NCBI RefSeq assembly: GCF_001273755.1 | Contig: NZ_LGYA01000001.1 | Span: 360,670-412,401 of the forward strand | Direction of reading: 5' to 3' | DNA from: Peribacillus butanolivorans | GTDB lineage: Bacteria; Bacillota; Bacilli; Bacillales; DSM-1321 | Length of the DNA stretch: 51,732 nucleotides | In this document: positions 45,247 through 51,732 of the stretch, in pieces | How positions within the stretch are numbered: the stretch's first letter is position 1 | Layout of the letters: the number at the start of each line of letters is the position of its first letter | Position numbers and translations under genes: made by a program | The notes under the pieces: generated by a model | Seen by the model: only the letters and a program-made list of their open reading frames with translations | Told to the model about the DNA's origin: nothing | Database searches by the model: none

Positions 45247-45774
45247 ATGAAAAAACAGCGTAACATTATTTTATACATTGGTACTTCAATTGATGGCTAT
45301 ATTGCAAATGATGATGGTACATTAGAGTGGTTAGAATCAACAGAAGTAGAAGGAGATTCTGGCTACAATTCACTCCTAGAAAGAATTGACACTGTTGTTA
45401 TGGGAAAAGGAACTTATGATGTCATTCGTGGATTTGATATGAATTATCCTTATAGTGATTATAAAAATTATGTATTTTCTAAATCTGTTAGTGGATCAGA
45501 TGAATATGCTTCATTTATTGATGAAGATGTCAAAACTTTCATTAAAAATATAAAACAAAAGCCTGGTAAAGATATATGGTTAATTGGTGGAGGAAACTTA
45601 GCTCGTGAATTTTTTAAAGGAAATTTAATTGATGAATTTCACCTAGCCATTGCACCTATTATTTTAGGGAAAGGAATCTCCCTTTATAACGGAGATGATA
45701 TTACTCTAAAATACACATTAACCAAAGTAGAAAAATTAGGTCAACTTGCTATGCTTCATTATATAAAAAAATAA
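45247..45774 (+). CDS. dihydrofolate reductase-family protein (RibD C-terminal-like)
   Basis: 175 aa from the ATG after GGAATGGAG. The fold is visible: NIILYIGTSIDGYIANDDGT at the start, DTVVMGKGTYDVI, DIWLIGGGNLAREFFKGNLI (NADPH loop GGGNLA) and the end FHLAIAPIILGKGISLYN. It resembles YwjB/YyaP-type pyrimidine reductase-like proteins of unknown substrate. It is intact and monocistronic. Confidence 0.87.
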   Translation: MKKQRNIILYIGTSIDGYIANDDGTLEWLESTEVEGDSGYNSLLERIDTVVMGKGTYDVIRGFDMNYPYSDYKNYVFSKSVSGSDEYASFIDEDVKTFIKNIKQKPGKDIWLIGGGNLAREFFKGNLIDEFHLAIAPIILGKGISLYNGDDITLKYTLTKVEKLGQLAMLHYIKK

Positions 45775-45866
45775 TTTTCATCATCTTTCTCTTTTTTAGT
45801 AGGGGAAGATTTTTACCTTTTCAACTACATTTTTTACTGAAAACCGTTTGAAAATTAATAGATGTT

Positions 45867-46066
45867 TATATAACTAACGGGTGTGTTAGTTCACTAAAAA
45901 TAATCAAACTATTTTATAAAAATCGTAAACTAAATCAATAGAAAAGAATCCATATTTATCATCTTTATTTCAAAGATACAGTTGATTCTTCTTTAATCAA
46001 CAGATGCTTTAGCACAATAAGAGAAATAAAAAAAGTCAGTTTTGGAAAGGGCTTTTTTTGCTGGGA
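45867..46066 (+). repeat. intergenic repeat family, two left-end fragments
   Basis: TAACTAACGGGTGTGTTAGTTCAC (45870-45893) and a more divergent TTTAATCAACAGATGCTTTAGCACAATAAG (45992-46021) followed by a GGAAAGGGCTTTTTTTGC run. The remainder of 45775-46278 has no gene. A GC-rich hairpin, AGGCCTGG/CCGGGCCT, lies at 46193-46213. Confidence 0.45.
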
Positions 46067-46278
46067 TTTACTTAGCGTACAAAACTCTGAAACTTACCTC
46101 CTTCTATACATATTTTTCTATTTCATCCAATATAATTTACCCCTTTTGGAATTAAGTCTAGTCTTACGATGCCTTATAAATAACCAAATAAAAAGGCCTG
46201 GTAATCCGGGCCTCATTCATAATCCCATTCGTTGCGGGTTCCTGATGAATTCAGGTTTGATACGATTGCTTTAAAAAA

Positions 46279-46377
46279 CTACCTTTTGGATCTATCTTTT
46301 ATAGTTTTTGTTATTGCTAAAAAAACTATAAATCCAAAAATACCCACGACACCTAATATATTAATTATAGTAGACAA
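46279..46377 (-). CDS. 32-aa single-helix membrane peptide
   Basis: TTG start about 7-8 nt after AAAGGAAG. The whole frame reads STIINILGVVGIFGFIVFLA and ITKTIKDRSKR, one transmembrane helix and a basic cytoplasmic tail. It lies 27 bp downstream of the 319-aa membrane-anchored protein on the same strand, so they probably form a unit. It is too short to identify, but the architecture and site are credible. Confidence 0.45.
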   Translation of the reverse strand: MSTIINILGVVGIFGFIVFLAITKTIKDRSKR

Positions 46378-46404
46378 TCCGATTCTTCCTTTCTGTTGAT
46401 AATC

Positions 46405-47364
46405 TTATTCTTTATCTTGAATAACAACTCTAAAGGAACCAAAAGTTTGTTGACTCTCATAATTATCAGCACTTACTTCATAAGGAAATGGAAAGGCGAT
46501 GAGTTGGAAATTTTTTTCGCTTTCAACTTCGGGTAGTTTAAAATCAAAAAGATGTCTAGTTTCTGGAGGAACAGTTGTATATAAGATTTCTATGTTATCT
46601 ATGACTGCAACTTGTTCCCAATCTTTTAAAGCTATGATTGCATATCTGATCTCATCGTTCGTTTCATTTCCGGCAGAGAGCTTAAGCTTCTTGTCTTCTT
46701 TTTCAGTCATAATTGATTGCAACTTTTCCTGACTATTTGTGATAAATACATTTTCATTTAATCCATCTTTTACAATAGCATCAGGTTTTACTTCCTTTAC
46801 TTTTTTTACATCTTCCCTGCTGTCAGCTTTATTGATGGAATACCGCATACTTAAAACTTGTTCTAAAATTCCTGCCTTAATTAGATCGAGCTCCTTCAAT
46901 TTATATTCTGGCTTTTGCACGATTACAAAAGTCAATTCAATGGAGTCGGAACGAATGGGAACAGAAACTTTGAAGTTTATGGAGCTGTTAGGTTTCATTT
47001 CAAAGAAATATTTATTTACTTCCTGCTCCTTATTTTCAACTTTAAATTTTACTTGTTTATAATCTTCAAAAACAAGTAAAGCATACTTTCTGTCCTCATC
47101 AATGTCGTGGTCTACTGAAGCAACAACTGACACTTCATTCTCTTTACTATTAAGTGTACTTCCTTCATCTATATGTTTACCTTTCAAATTTTTCAAACCA
47201 TACCCAACCGAACCATACTCATCCGCATTCGTTACTTCACGTTCTTTTTCAATATCAACAATGTTAGAAGTGCTTAATTCTTTAGTTGGAGATGAAGAAA
47301 AAAACCAGTAAAAAACTCCAAGCAATACCAAAACAGATAACGCAGTTATGTAGTATTTTTTCAT
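46405..47364 (-). CDS. membrane-anchored hypothetical protein with duplicated domain
   Basis: 319 aa. One N-terminal helix (YYITALSVLVLLGVFYWFF) is followed by an extracellular region. Two similar segments, EDRKYALLVFEDYKQVKFKV (~100) and NDEIRYAIIALKDWEQVAVI (~235), each follow a charged linker. Each precedes a beta-rich stretch (SINFKVSVPIRSDSIELTFV; TRHLFDFKLPEVESEKNFQL). This suggests two copies of one ~120-residue domain. No family recognised. Confidence 0.65.
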   Translation of the reverse strand: MKKYYITALSVLVLLGVFYWFFSSSPTKELSTSNIVDIEKEREVTNADEYGSVGYGLKNLKGKHIDEGSTLNSKENEVSVVASVDHDIDEDRKYALLVFEDYKQVKFKVENKEQEVNKYFFEMKPNSSINFKVSVPIRSDSIELTFVIVQKPEYKLKELDLIKAGILEQVLSMRYSINKADSREDVKKVKEVKPDAIVKDGLNENVFITNSQEKLQSIMTEKEDKKLKLSAGNETNDEIRYAIIALKDWEQVAVIDNIEILYTTVPPETRHLFDFKLPEVESEKNFQLIAFPFPYEVSADNYESQQTFGSFRVVIQDKE

Positions 47365-47425
47365 AAACCAATCTTCTCCTAATTAAAAGAGATATGCAAT
47401 GAGCATATCTCTTCATTCTTTTCTA

Positions 47426-47796
47426 TTACCAATATGCCTTTGTTTGACCATTAATAGTTTTATACTCTTTAAGTTTAAAAGTATGAGTCCCAATAGCGAA
47501 ATCATTCAAGGAGTATGCTGTTCCGTTTATTGTTTTAACTCCAATATAGTCCGTCTTTGTAGAACTTGCCGAATTAGTTTTTATTAAAGATCCATCACCA
47601 TTAAAGGTTTTAGCTCGTGTGTAAATAAAATCCTGTTTTTTGTCAGAGGATGATTTAGCGACTGCATAGGTACTCTTCAAAGGTGGGTTGTATGTATCTA
47701 ACCTCCCGTGAACTTTATTCTTTGCTAGGATGGAACTACCTGTACCATCTGGTTCTTGAGTAAATATTTTTGCTTCTGAATTTACCAGACCTTCAG
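47426..47796 (-). pseudogene. 5'-truncated secreted-type gene
   Basis: The frame is open from the repeat border (TAA at 47797-47799) and reads ETEGLVNSEAKIFTQEPDGT, then GRLDTYNPPLKSTYAVAKSS and GTAYSLNDFAIGTHTFKLKE to the stop near 47426. The N-terminus, presumably with a signal peptide, is missing, and the break coincides with a right-end repeat fragment. It lies downstream of nothing active. Confidence 0.55.
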
Positions 47797-47852
47797 TTTC
47801 TTAAGGGGCAGGTAAGTTCAAGAAGTGTAGTGTATTCGAACTGTTCATTAAA
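47796..47852 (+). repeat. intergenic repeat family, right-end fragment plus shared flank
   Basis: GTTTCTTAAGGGGCAGGTAAGTTCAAG is the right end. It is followed by TAGTGTATTCGAACTGT, also found at 40594. The left edge is the 5' breakpoint of the truncated minus-strand gene. Confidence 0.6.
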
Positions 47853-47972
47853 CCAAAATTCCTGCTGCAAATCTTCATAATGACAACATCAAATTAATAA
47901 AATTGTTTTTAAAGATTTATTAAAAATAGCCATAATTAAACAACAAAGTATCAACTAAAAGGGGCTGGTAAA

Positions 47973-48062
47973 TTGTTCAATCTATTCTTAGAGTTTTTTG
48001 ATACTTTGGTTTCTATAACAGACCTACTTATTTCTTATATTCGGGATAAAAATAAGAAATAA
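47973..48062 (+). CDS. possible 29-aa peptide
   Basis: TTG preceded by AAAAGGGGCTGG. Reads FNLFLEFFDTLVSITDLLIS and YIRDKNKK, an amphipathic/hydrophobic helix with a basic end, like small toxic or membrane peptides. The evidence is the ribosome site and composition only. Confidence 0.3.
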   Translation: MFNLFLEFFDTLVSITDLLISYIRDKNKK

Positions 48063-48097
48063 ACCAGATAGTAAAATTACTCTTTTTACGTCACAAT

Positions 48098-48213
48098 ATG
48101 TGTCAACTCTACAATAAGCCTTATAGAACTTACAGATGCTTTACTTCAATAAGGAAGGCTGCTGAGGCAACCTTTTTCTTATGGCACTAACGGGGCAGAT
48201 TAGTTGTACAAGG
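48098..48213 (+). repeat. intergenic repeat family, full copy
   Basis: Shares the extended left flank TGTGTCAACTCTACAATAAG with copy 1. It then has GAACTTACAGATGCTTTACTTC, hairpin AAGGCTGCTGAGGCAACCTTTTT and right end CACTAACGGGGCAGATTAGTTG. Confidence 0.75.
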
Positions 48214-48265
48214 AATAAGACTTCATAATATTGAATTCTATTGTAGATGATGAAAGGGGAATTAA

Positions 48266-48658
48266 ATGTACTATAAGGTCATAATAAACATGCCAATATC
48301 TAATCATGAAGTACCAGAATTAAGGGAACTGATTGGTTGAGGAAGACGAGACAAAGACTTCCCAACCTTATTCAAACGTTGTAACTTTTGGGCTGGAGTA
48401 AGAAACGAAAATAATAAACTTATAGCATTTGGTTATGTTGCTGGCATGGGATTAGAACATGGTTATATGGAAGACATAATTGTTCATCCTGATTATCTAA
48501 AAATGGGAATTGGTGTGGAGTTAGTAAGAGAATTATTAAGCGAATCTGAACGGTATGGTTTAGAAATTGTTACCTTAACGTATGATCCCAAACATAAAAA
48601 CTTTTATGAAACTTGTGGCTTTACTCCCTGTTCAGGTGGGTTATGGAAAAAACAGTAA
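48266..48658 (+). pseudogene. GNAT acetyltransferase gene with one nonsense codon
   Basis: ATG after AAAGGGG. One frame reads MYYKVIINMPISNHEVPELR and ELIG, then TGA at 48338-48340. It continues in frame GRRDKDFPTLFKRCNFWAGV, motif A IIVHPDYLKMGIGVELVREL and the end FYETCGFTPCSGGLWKKQ. Apart from the TGA (probably a former TGG) the 130-codon gene is intact, so loss is recent. Translation could restart downstream, giving only the C-terminal half. Confidence 0.75.
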
Positions 48659-48718
48659 TGAACTAACAGGTGCTTTACTTCATTATCAGGAGCTGATCAG
48701 CAGCTCCTCTTATTATGG
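48657..48718 (+). repeat. intergenic repeat family, copy with strong terminator
   Basis: TAATGAACTAACAGGTGCTTTACTTC, then AGGAGCTG-ATCAG-CAGCTCCT and CTTATTATGG. The left end and hairpin are present, the right end is not. It follows the GNAT pseudogene stop directly and would serve as its terminator. Confidence 0.65.
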
Positions 48719-48770
48719 AAATTATTGCAATGAATGAAAAAGAGATTTGAGCACAAAAAGACCTCTTGAT

Positions 48771-48818
48771 ATGATGAAAGTGTCCGAAGCTCGCAAGCGA
48801 AAAGGACACTTTCATCAT
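48771..48818. repeat. 15-bp perfect hairpin
   Basis: ATGATGAAAGTGTCC (48771-48785) and GGACACTTTCATCAT (48804-48818) with an 18-nt loop containing GCTCGCAAGCG. It lies 70 bp downstream of pcp on the minus strand, where it is followed by ATCAAGAGGTCTTTTTG. It may act as the operon terminator, though the T-run is distant. Confidence 0.7.
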
Positions 48819-48887
48819 AAACATGAGGCCAATCATGAATTATTACCAAAACAAGTAAATCGGTCAAATTTTTAAAAAACGGTACAA

Positions 48888-49535
48888 TTAATGGGTCGTC
48901 CCGCCTACTGTATGAATATCCGATTCATATTTAGCAGCTGTGACAGCAGCTATTTTTATGCCCTTAACAATTGTCTCAAGGCTTAAGCTAGGCGCTTCTT
49001 TATTAATGGTTTGCTCCGGAATGAAAGGAATATGGATAAATCCACCCCGGATGCTTGATGAGGTTCGGGTGATATAGTTCATTAATCCATAGAAGATATG
49101 GTTGCATACAAATGTTCCGGCGGTATGGGATACCGATGCAGGAATGTTGCTTTCCTTCATGTTTTCGACAATTCTTTTGATGGGGATCGTAGACCAATAG
49201 GCTACTGGCCCTTTGTCTGCAATAGGCTCATCAATAGGCTGGTTTCCCTGATTGTCTGGGATTCTAGCATCATCTATATTGATTGCCACCCGTTCAGGGG
49301 TGATGTGAAGCCGACCCCCGGCTTGTCCTACACAGATAACGATGTCAGGATTATGCTGCTGGATAAGCTGCTCCATTACTGCAACTGATTTCCCGAATAC
49401 AGTTGGGATTTGTTCAGCAACTAGAGTCACATCATCAATAACTTCTCCATGTAACTGTTTTACTGCTTCCCAGGAAGGGTTTACTCTTTCTCCGCCAAAG
49501 GGCTCAAACCCGGTTAATAACACTTTTTGCTCCAT
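48888..49535 (-). CDS. pcp: pyrrolidone-carboxylate peptidase
   Basis: 215 aa. It removes N-terminal pyroglutamate from peptides in the cytoplasm. The triad is present: E81 (TPERVAIN), C144 (AGTFVCNHIFYG) and H168 (GGFIHIPF), with the N-terminal LLTGFEPFGGERVNPSWE signature. It is the third gene of a minus-strand unit with DUF969 and DUF979 (11 bp after DUF979), implying a shared substrate. Start ATG follows AGGAGGG. Confidence 0.95.
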   Translation of the reverse strand: MEQKVLLTGFEPFGGERVNPSWEAVKQLHGEVIDDVTLVAEQIPTVFGKSVAVMEQLIQQHNPDIVICVGQAGGRLHITPERVAINIDDARIPDNQGNQPIDEPIADKGPVAYWSTIPIKRIVENMKESNIPASVSHTAGTFVCNHIFYGLMNYITRTSSSIRGGFIHIPFIPEQTINKEAPSLSLETIVKGIKIAAVTAAKYESDIHTVGGTTH

Positions 49536-49546
49536 GAAGATCCCTC

Positions 49547-50509
49547 CTATACGCCTAATGAAACAAGTAAGTACATAAGTACGATATTGAAAGCTAATAC
49601 TGCCAAAGCTGTTGGAACTTGAACTTTTATGACATGGTTTTTATCTTTCAAGTCCAGCAAGGCTGCCGGCACAATATTAAAGTTGGCAGCCATTGGCGTC
49701 ATTAATGTTCCACAATAACCCGCAAACATAGATATGGCAGCTATATGATTTGGATTAGCGTCAAATTGGTTAATCAGAAAAGGAATGGCGATACCTGCAG
49801 CCATAACTGGGAAGGCAGCAAAGGCGTTCCCCATGATCATAGTGAATATAGCCATGCCGAGACAGAAAATGACCACAACCCAAAATAGCGAACCTTCGGG
49901 AATGATTGCTGTCACAGCTTTGGAAACGACTGTACCAACCCCTGCATTTGTGTAAATGGTTCCCAATGTTGCAAGTAGCTGTGGCAGCAATACAGCCCAA
50001 CCAATAGATTCAAGCAGGCGACGTGATTCTTTCACAGCTCCTGCAGGTGTTCCGCGTGTCATCACCATCGCAAAAATAATGGCAGTCAAACACGCCAGAC
50101 CTAAAGCAACCATCGTTACATTAGATGGATCCAGCAAAGCCTTTCCGCCAATTTTAACACCGTCTAGCAGCTTAGAACCAGCTAAGGTTAAAATAGGAAT
50201 CAAGATGGCGGGTAGGAAAAGCCTGCCGCCAAGCCGTTTTCTTCGCTCTTCCTTTACAGTAATGCTTTCTTCAACATGTTCGCTTTTCTTTAACCCGCCA
50301 CCTGCAATGATTAAAACCATAATAATAACCATAAGCCCAATGTAAAATGGCGGAATAATTTTGCCGAACATTAATGTAATTGAATAAATCAAGTAAAAGC
50401 TTCCTGTAGTCAACCGGCGGCTGTTCGTCCGATCAGTGAAAATATATAGGGAGCAGCCTAGAACAATGATGCCCATCAATACATAAATCATTTCAACTGA
50501 GAATATCAT
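49547..50509 (-). CDS. DUF979 membrane protein
   Basis: 320 aa with about nine hydrophobic helices. It starts MIFSVEMIYVLMGIIVLGCS. A cytosolic linker (VEESITVKEERRKRLGG) is followed by transport-like motifs GSKLLDGVKIGGKALLDPSN and GNAFAAFPVMAAGIAIPFLI. It ends with SMFAGYCGTLMTPMAANFNI. This layout is typical of DUF979. Its fixed partners DUF969 and Pcp suggest transport of pyroglutamyl peptides or 5-oxoproline, which is inference. Confidence 0.85.
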   Translation of the reverse strand: MIFSVEMIYVLMGIIVLGCSLYIFTDRTNSRRLTTGSFYLIYSITLMFGKIIPPFYIGLMVIIMVLIIAGGGLKKSEHVEESITVKEERRKRLGGRLFLPAILIPILTLAGSKLLDGVKIGGKALLDPSNVTMVALGLACLTAIIFAMVMTRGTPAGAVKESRRLLESIGWAVLLPQLLATLGTIYTNAGVGTVVSKAVTAIIPEGSLFWVVVIFCLGMAIFTMIMGNAFAAFPVMAAGIAIPFLINQFDANPNHIAAISMFAGYCGTLMTPMAANFNIVPAALLDLKDKNHVIKVQVPTALAVLAFNIVLMYLLVSLGV

Positions 50510-50544
50510 AATAGATGCTCACTTTCTCTTTGGAGTATTTTTCA

Positions 50545-51219
50545 TTATTGGTCACGACTGCCCAAACGTTTATCCAGCTTTTTATCAAACATACGGAGGC
50601 GAATGGCGTGTACGATAAAAGCAAAGATGGCAGTAGGAATTCCCCATAATGCCATTGATATTGGGTCAGCAGGGATATTGTTCTGTTCAAAAAATCCGTT
50701 CATCAATAGAATTGCACCAACCGCCACGAAAATATCTTCTCCGAAAAACAAGCCGATATTATCAGTTGCGGCAGCATGTGCACGGATTTCCTGCTGCTCT
50801 TTCTCAGGCAGCTTACCATATTTTGATAGAGCAGCCCCTTCTGCCATTGGAGCAATCAGCGGGCGTACAGTCTGCGGATGACCACCAAGGCTGTTTAAAC
50901 CAAGAGCAGCTCCGACTTCCCTGATCAATAAATACATGGTCAATACCCGGCCAACAGTGATGGCTTTGATTTTTGATACAACCTTTGAAGCTTGTTGCTG
51001 GAGACCATTTTTTTCAAGCAGCCCAATAACGGGAAGCGTGACTATGAGAATAGACATGTACCTGTTAGTTGTAAATGCTTCGCCAAATTGCGTAATAATA
51101 CTGGTAATGGGAATACCGGCAATCATCCCCGTTACGAGTGCTGAAACCGTTACCACAACTGCTGAATTGAATCTAAGTACGAATCCAATCATGATTAAAA
51201 GAACACCAATTAGAACCAT
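50545..51219 (-). CDS. DUF969 membrane protein
   Basis: 224 aa with about five or six helices and conserved loops: GVLLIMIGFVLRFNSAVVVT, REVGAALGLNSLGGHPQTVR and ATDNIGLFFGEDIFVAVGAI. It is the first gene of the DUF969-DUF979-pcp unit, 35 bp before DUF979. With DUF979 it probably makes a two-component secondary transporter. Start ATG follows AAAGGGG. Confidence 0.87.
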   Translation of the reverse strand: MVLIGVLLIMIGFVLRFNSAVVVTVSALVTGMIAGIPITSIITQFGEAFTTNRYMSILIVTLPVIGLLEKNGLQQQASKVVSKIKAITVGRVLTMYLLIREVGAALGLNSLGGHPQTVRPLIAPMAEGAALSKYGKLPEKEQQEIRAHAAATDNIGLFFGEDIFVAVGAILLMNGFFEQNNIPADPISMALWGIPTAIFAFIVHAIRLRMFDKKLDKRLGSRDQ

Positions 51220-51499
51220 ATATATCCCCTTTCTTATTATTAAAACTATTCTGCAAAAATATAAACTACATGTTATTGTACATTAAAGTAAGAATTTTTG
51301 AAATAAATTTTTTATTAATCCACGTGACTAATTATGTGAAAATCAAAGTCTTTTATAATGAAAGAATAGAAAAAATGCATCAAAAATACTTATTTACAAC
51401 AGTAGTAAAACTAAAAATGGGACACGCCTATTTCTGTGGAAGAAGCATTAAAGAGATTCAAGAATAATATCACCAGAAATAGGATTGTTATATAGTCTA
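51220..51499. other. promoter region of the DUF969 unit and a gene scrap
   Basis: AT-rich, with a small palindromic ATGTACAATAACAT word. A + strand scrap (TPISVEEALKRFKNNITRNR, 51422-51495) lacks a start and is broken by a shift. No confident promoter was read. Confidence 0.35.
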
Positions 51500-51550
51500 T
51501 TTAACTAACGGGTGCGAAGATCTAAGCTGACTTTAAGTTAGCTTTTTCTT
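51500..51550 (+). repeat. intergenic repeat family copy, left end and terminator
   Basis: TTAACTAACGGGTGCG, then AAGCTGACT-TTA-AGTTAGCTT and TTTTCTT. The copy is interrupted right after its T-run by a group II intron start. Confidence 0.7.
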
Positions 51551-51732
51551 GTGTGCCAGGCATGGCAACTATCTAGGTGGTGAAAGTCCACTGTGGGGGT
51601 ACACATCGACCAACCACTAAGGAAGCGCAAGGTACTTATCGTGAGGTAAGGGCTGGAGGAAGCGTGGAATAAAATCTTGGCTCGACGAACAGGAATCTGA
51701 TACTAAGGCTCTATAAAGGGATTAAACTCCAA
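51551..51732 (+). mobile_element. group II intron, 5' part (continues beyond the window)
   Basis: Begins GTGTGCC (the GUGYG intron start) and continues with domain I landmarks: CAGGCATGGCAACT, AGGTGGTGAAAGTCCACTGTGGGG and GAGGTAAGGGCTGGAGGAAGCG, as in bacterial introns encoding an LtrA-type reverse transcriptase. It sits directly after a terminator hairpin, the preferred target of class C introns. The encoded maturase and 3' end are outside the window. Confidence 0.78.

Noticed and set aside
41121..48718. CRISPR array suggested by repeated GAACTAACGGGTGC and GGGGCAG words
   Set aside because: The copies are hundreds to thousands of bases apart, unevenly spaced, with genes between them and divergent middles; there are no uniform spacers and no cas genes.

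Overview
The window is low-GC Firmicute chromosome. The gene content (CotF-type spore coat protein, KinB-like sporulation kinase, YsaA, YdhK, YgaE and YcbLMNO homologues, CCA-encoding tRNA operon, AGGAGG ribosome sites) points to Bacillaceae, something like a Peribacillus/Bacillus soil species. The genus is inferred, not proven.

Layout. (1) 1-1509: the 3' part of a 5S rRNA gene, then 15 tRNA genes on the + strand, in what I recall as the order of the B. subtilis trnD operon (Asn-Ser-Glu-Val-fMet-Asp-Phe-Thr-Tyr-Trp-His-Gln-Gly-Cys-Leu). (2) 1456-4890: a decayed integrative element in the 3' half of tRNA-Leu. It is bounded by a 54-bp direct repeat (52 identities) and carries a frameshifted, truncated tyrosine recombinase. 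The original tRNA terminator now lies beyond the right repeat, and a second recombinase remnant follows at 5003. (3) 5-8.7 kb: small, mostly unrecognised genes and fragments, including an ImmA-like protein whose HEXXH motif is eroded. (4) 8.7-33 kb: a conserved backbone of glutaminase, a recombinase core with a 63-aa partner, ECF sigma with a ClpP paralogue, an MFS exporter, a KinB-like kinase, GlpQ behind a Pho-box-like array, an SH3b protein, a histidine phosphatase, YsaA, riboswitch-controlled thiC, a CotF-like coat protein, NAT, YdhK, YgaE and a two-glycosyltransferase cluster. (5) 33-51.7 kb: a decaying accessory region with IS200 and IS3 remnants, a ycbLMNO-like signalling/ABC operon with a frameshifted permease, LytTR-DUF3021, FAH hydrolase, GNATs, a DHFR-like reductase and the DUF969-DUF979-pcp operon. 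A family of roughly 100-bp intergenic repeats is scattered through 41-51.6 kb, and a group II intron starts inside the terminator of the last copy.

How the genes fit together. Several units are self-contained: thiC under TPP control, glpQ probably under phosphate control, ycbLM sensing with ycbNO exporting, sigma next to ClpP, and pyroglutamyl peptidase with two membrane proteins. Rho-independent terminators separate most units. The most unusual material is the repeat family. It carries terminator hairpins, sits exactly at the 5' breakpoints of two truncated genes, and hosts the intron. All functions are assigned by reading the translated sequence; no database search was possible.
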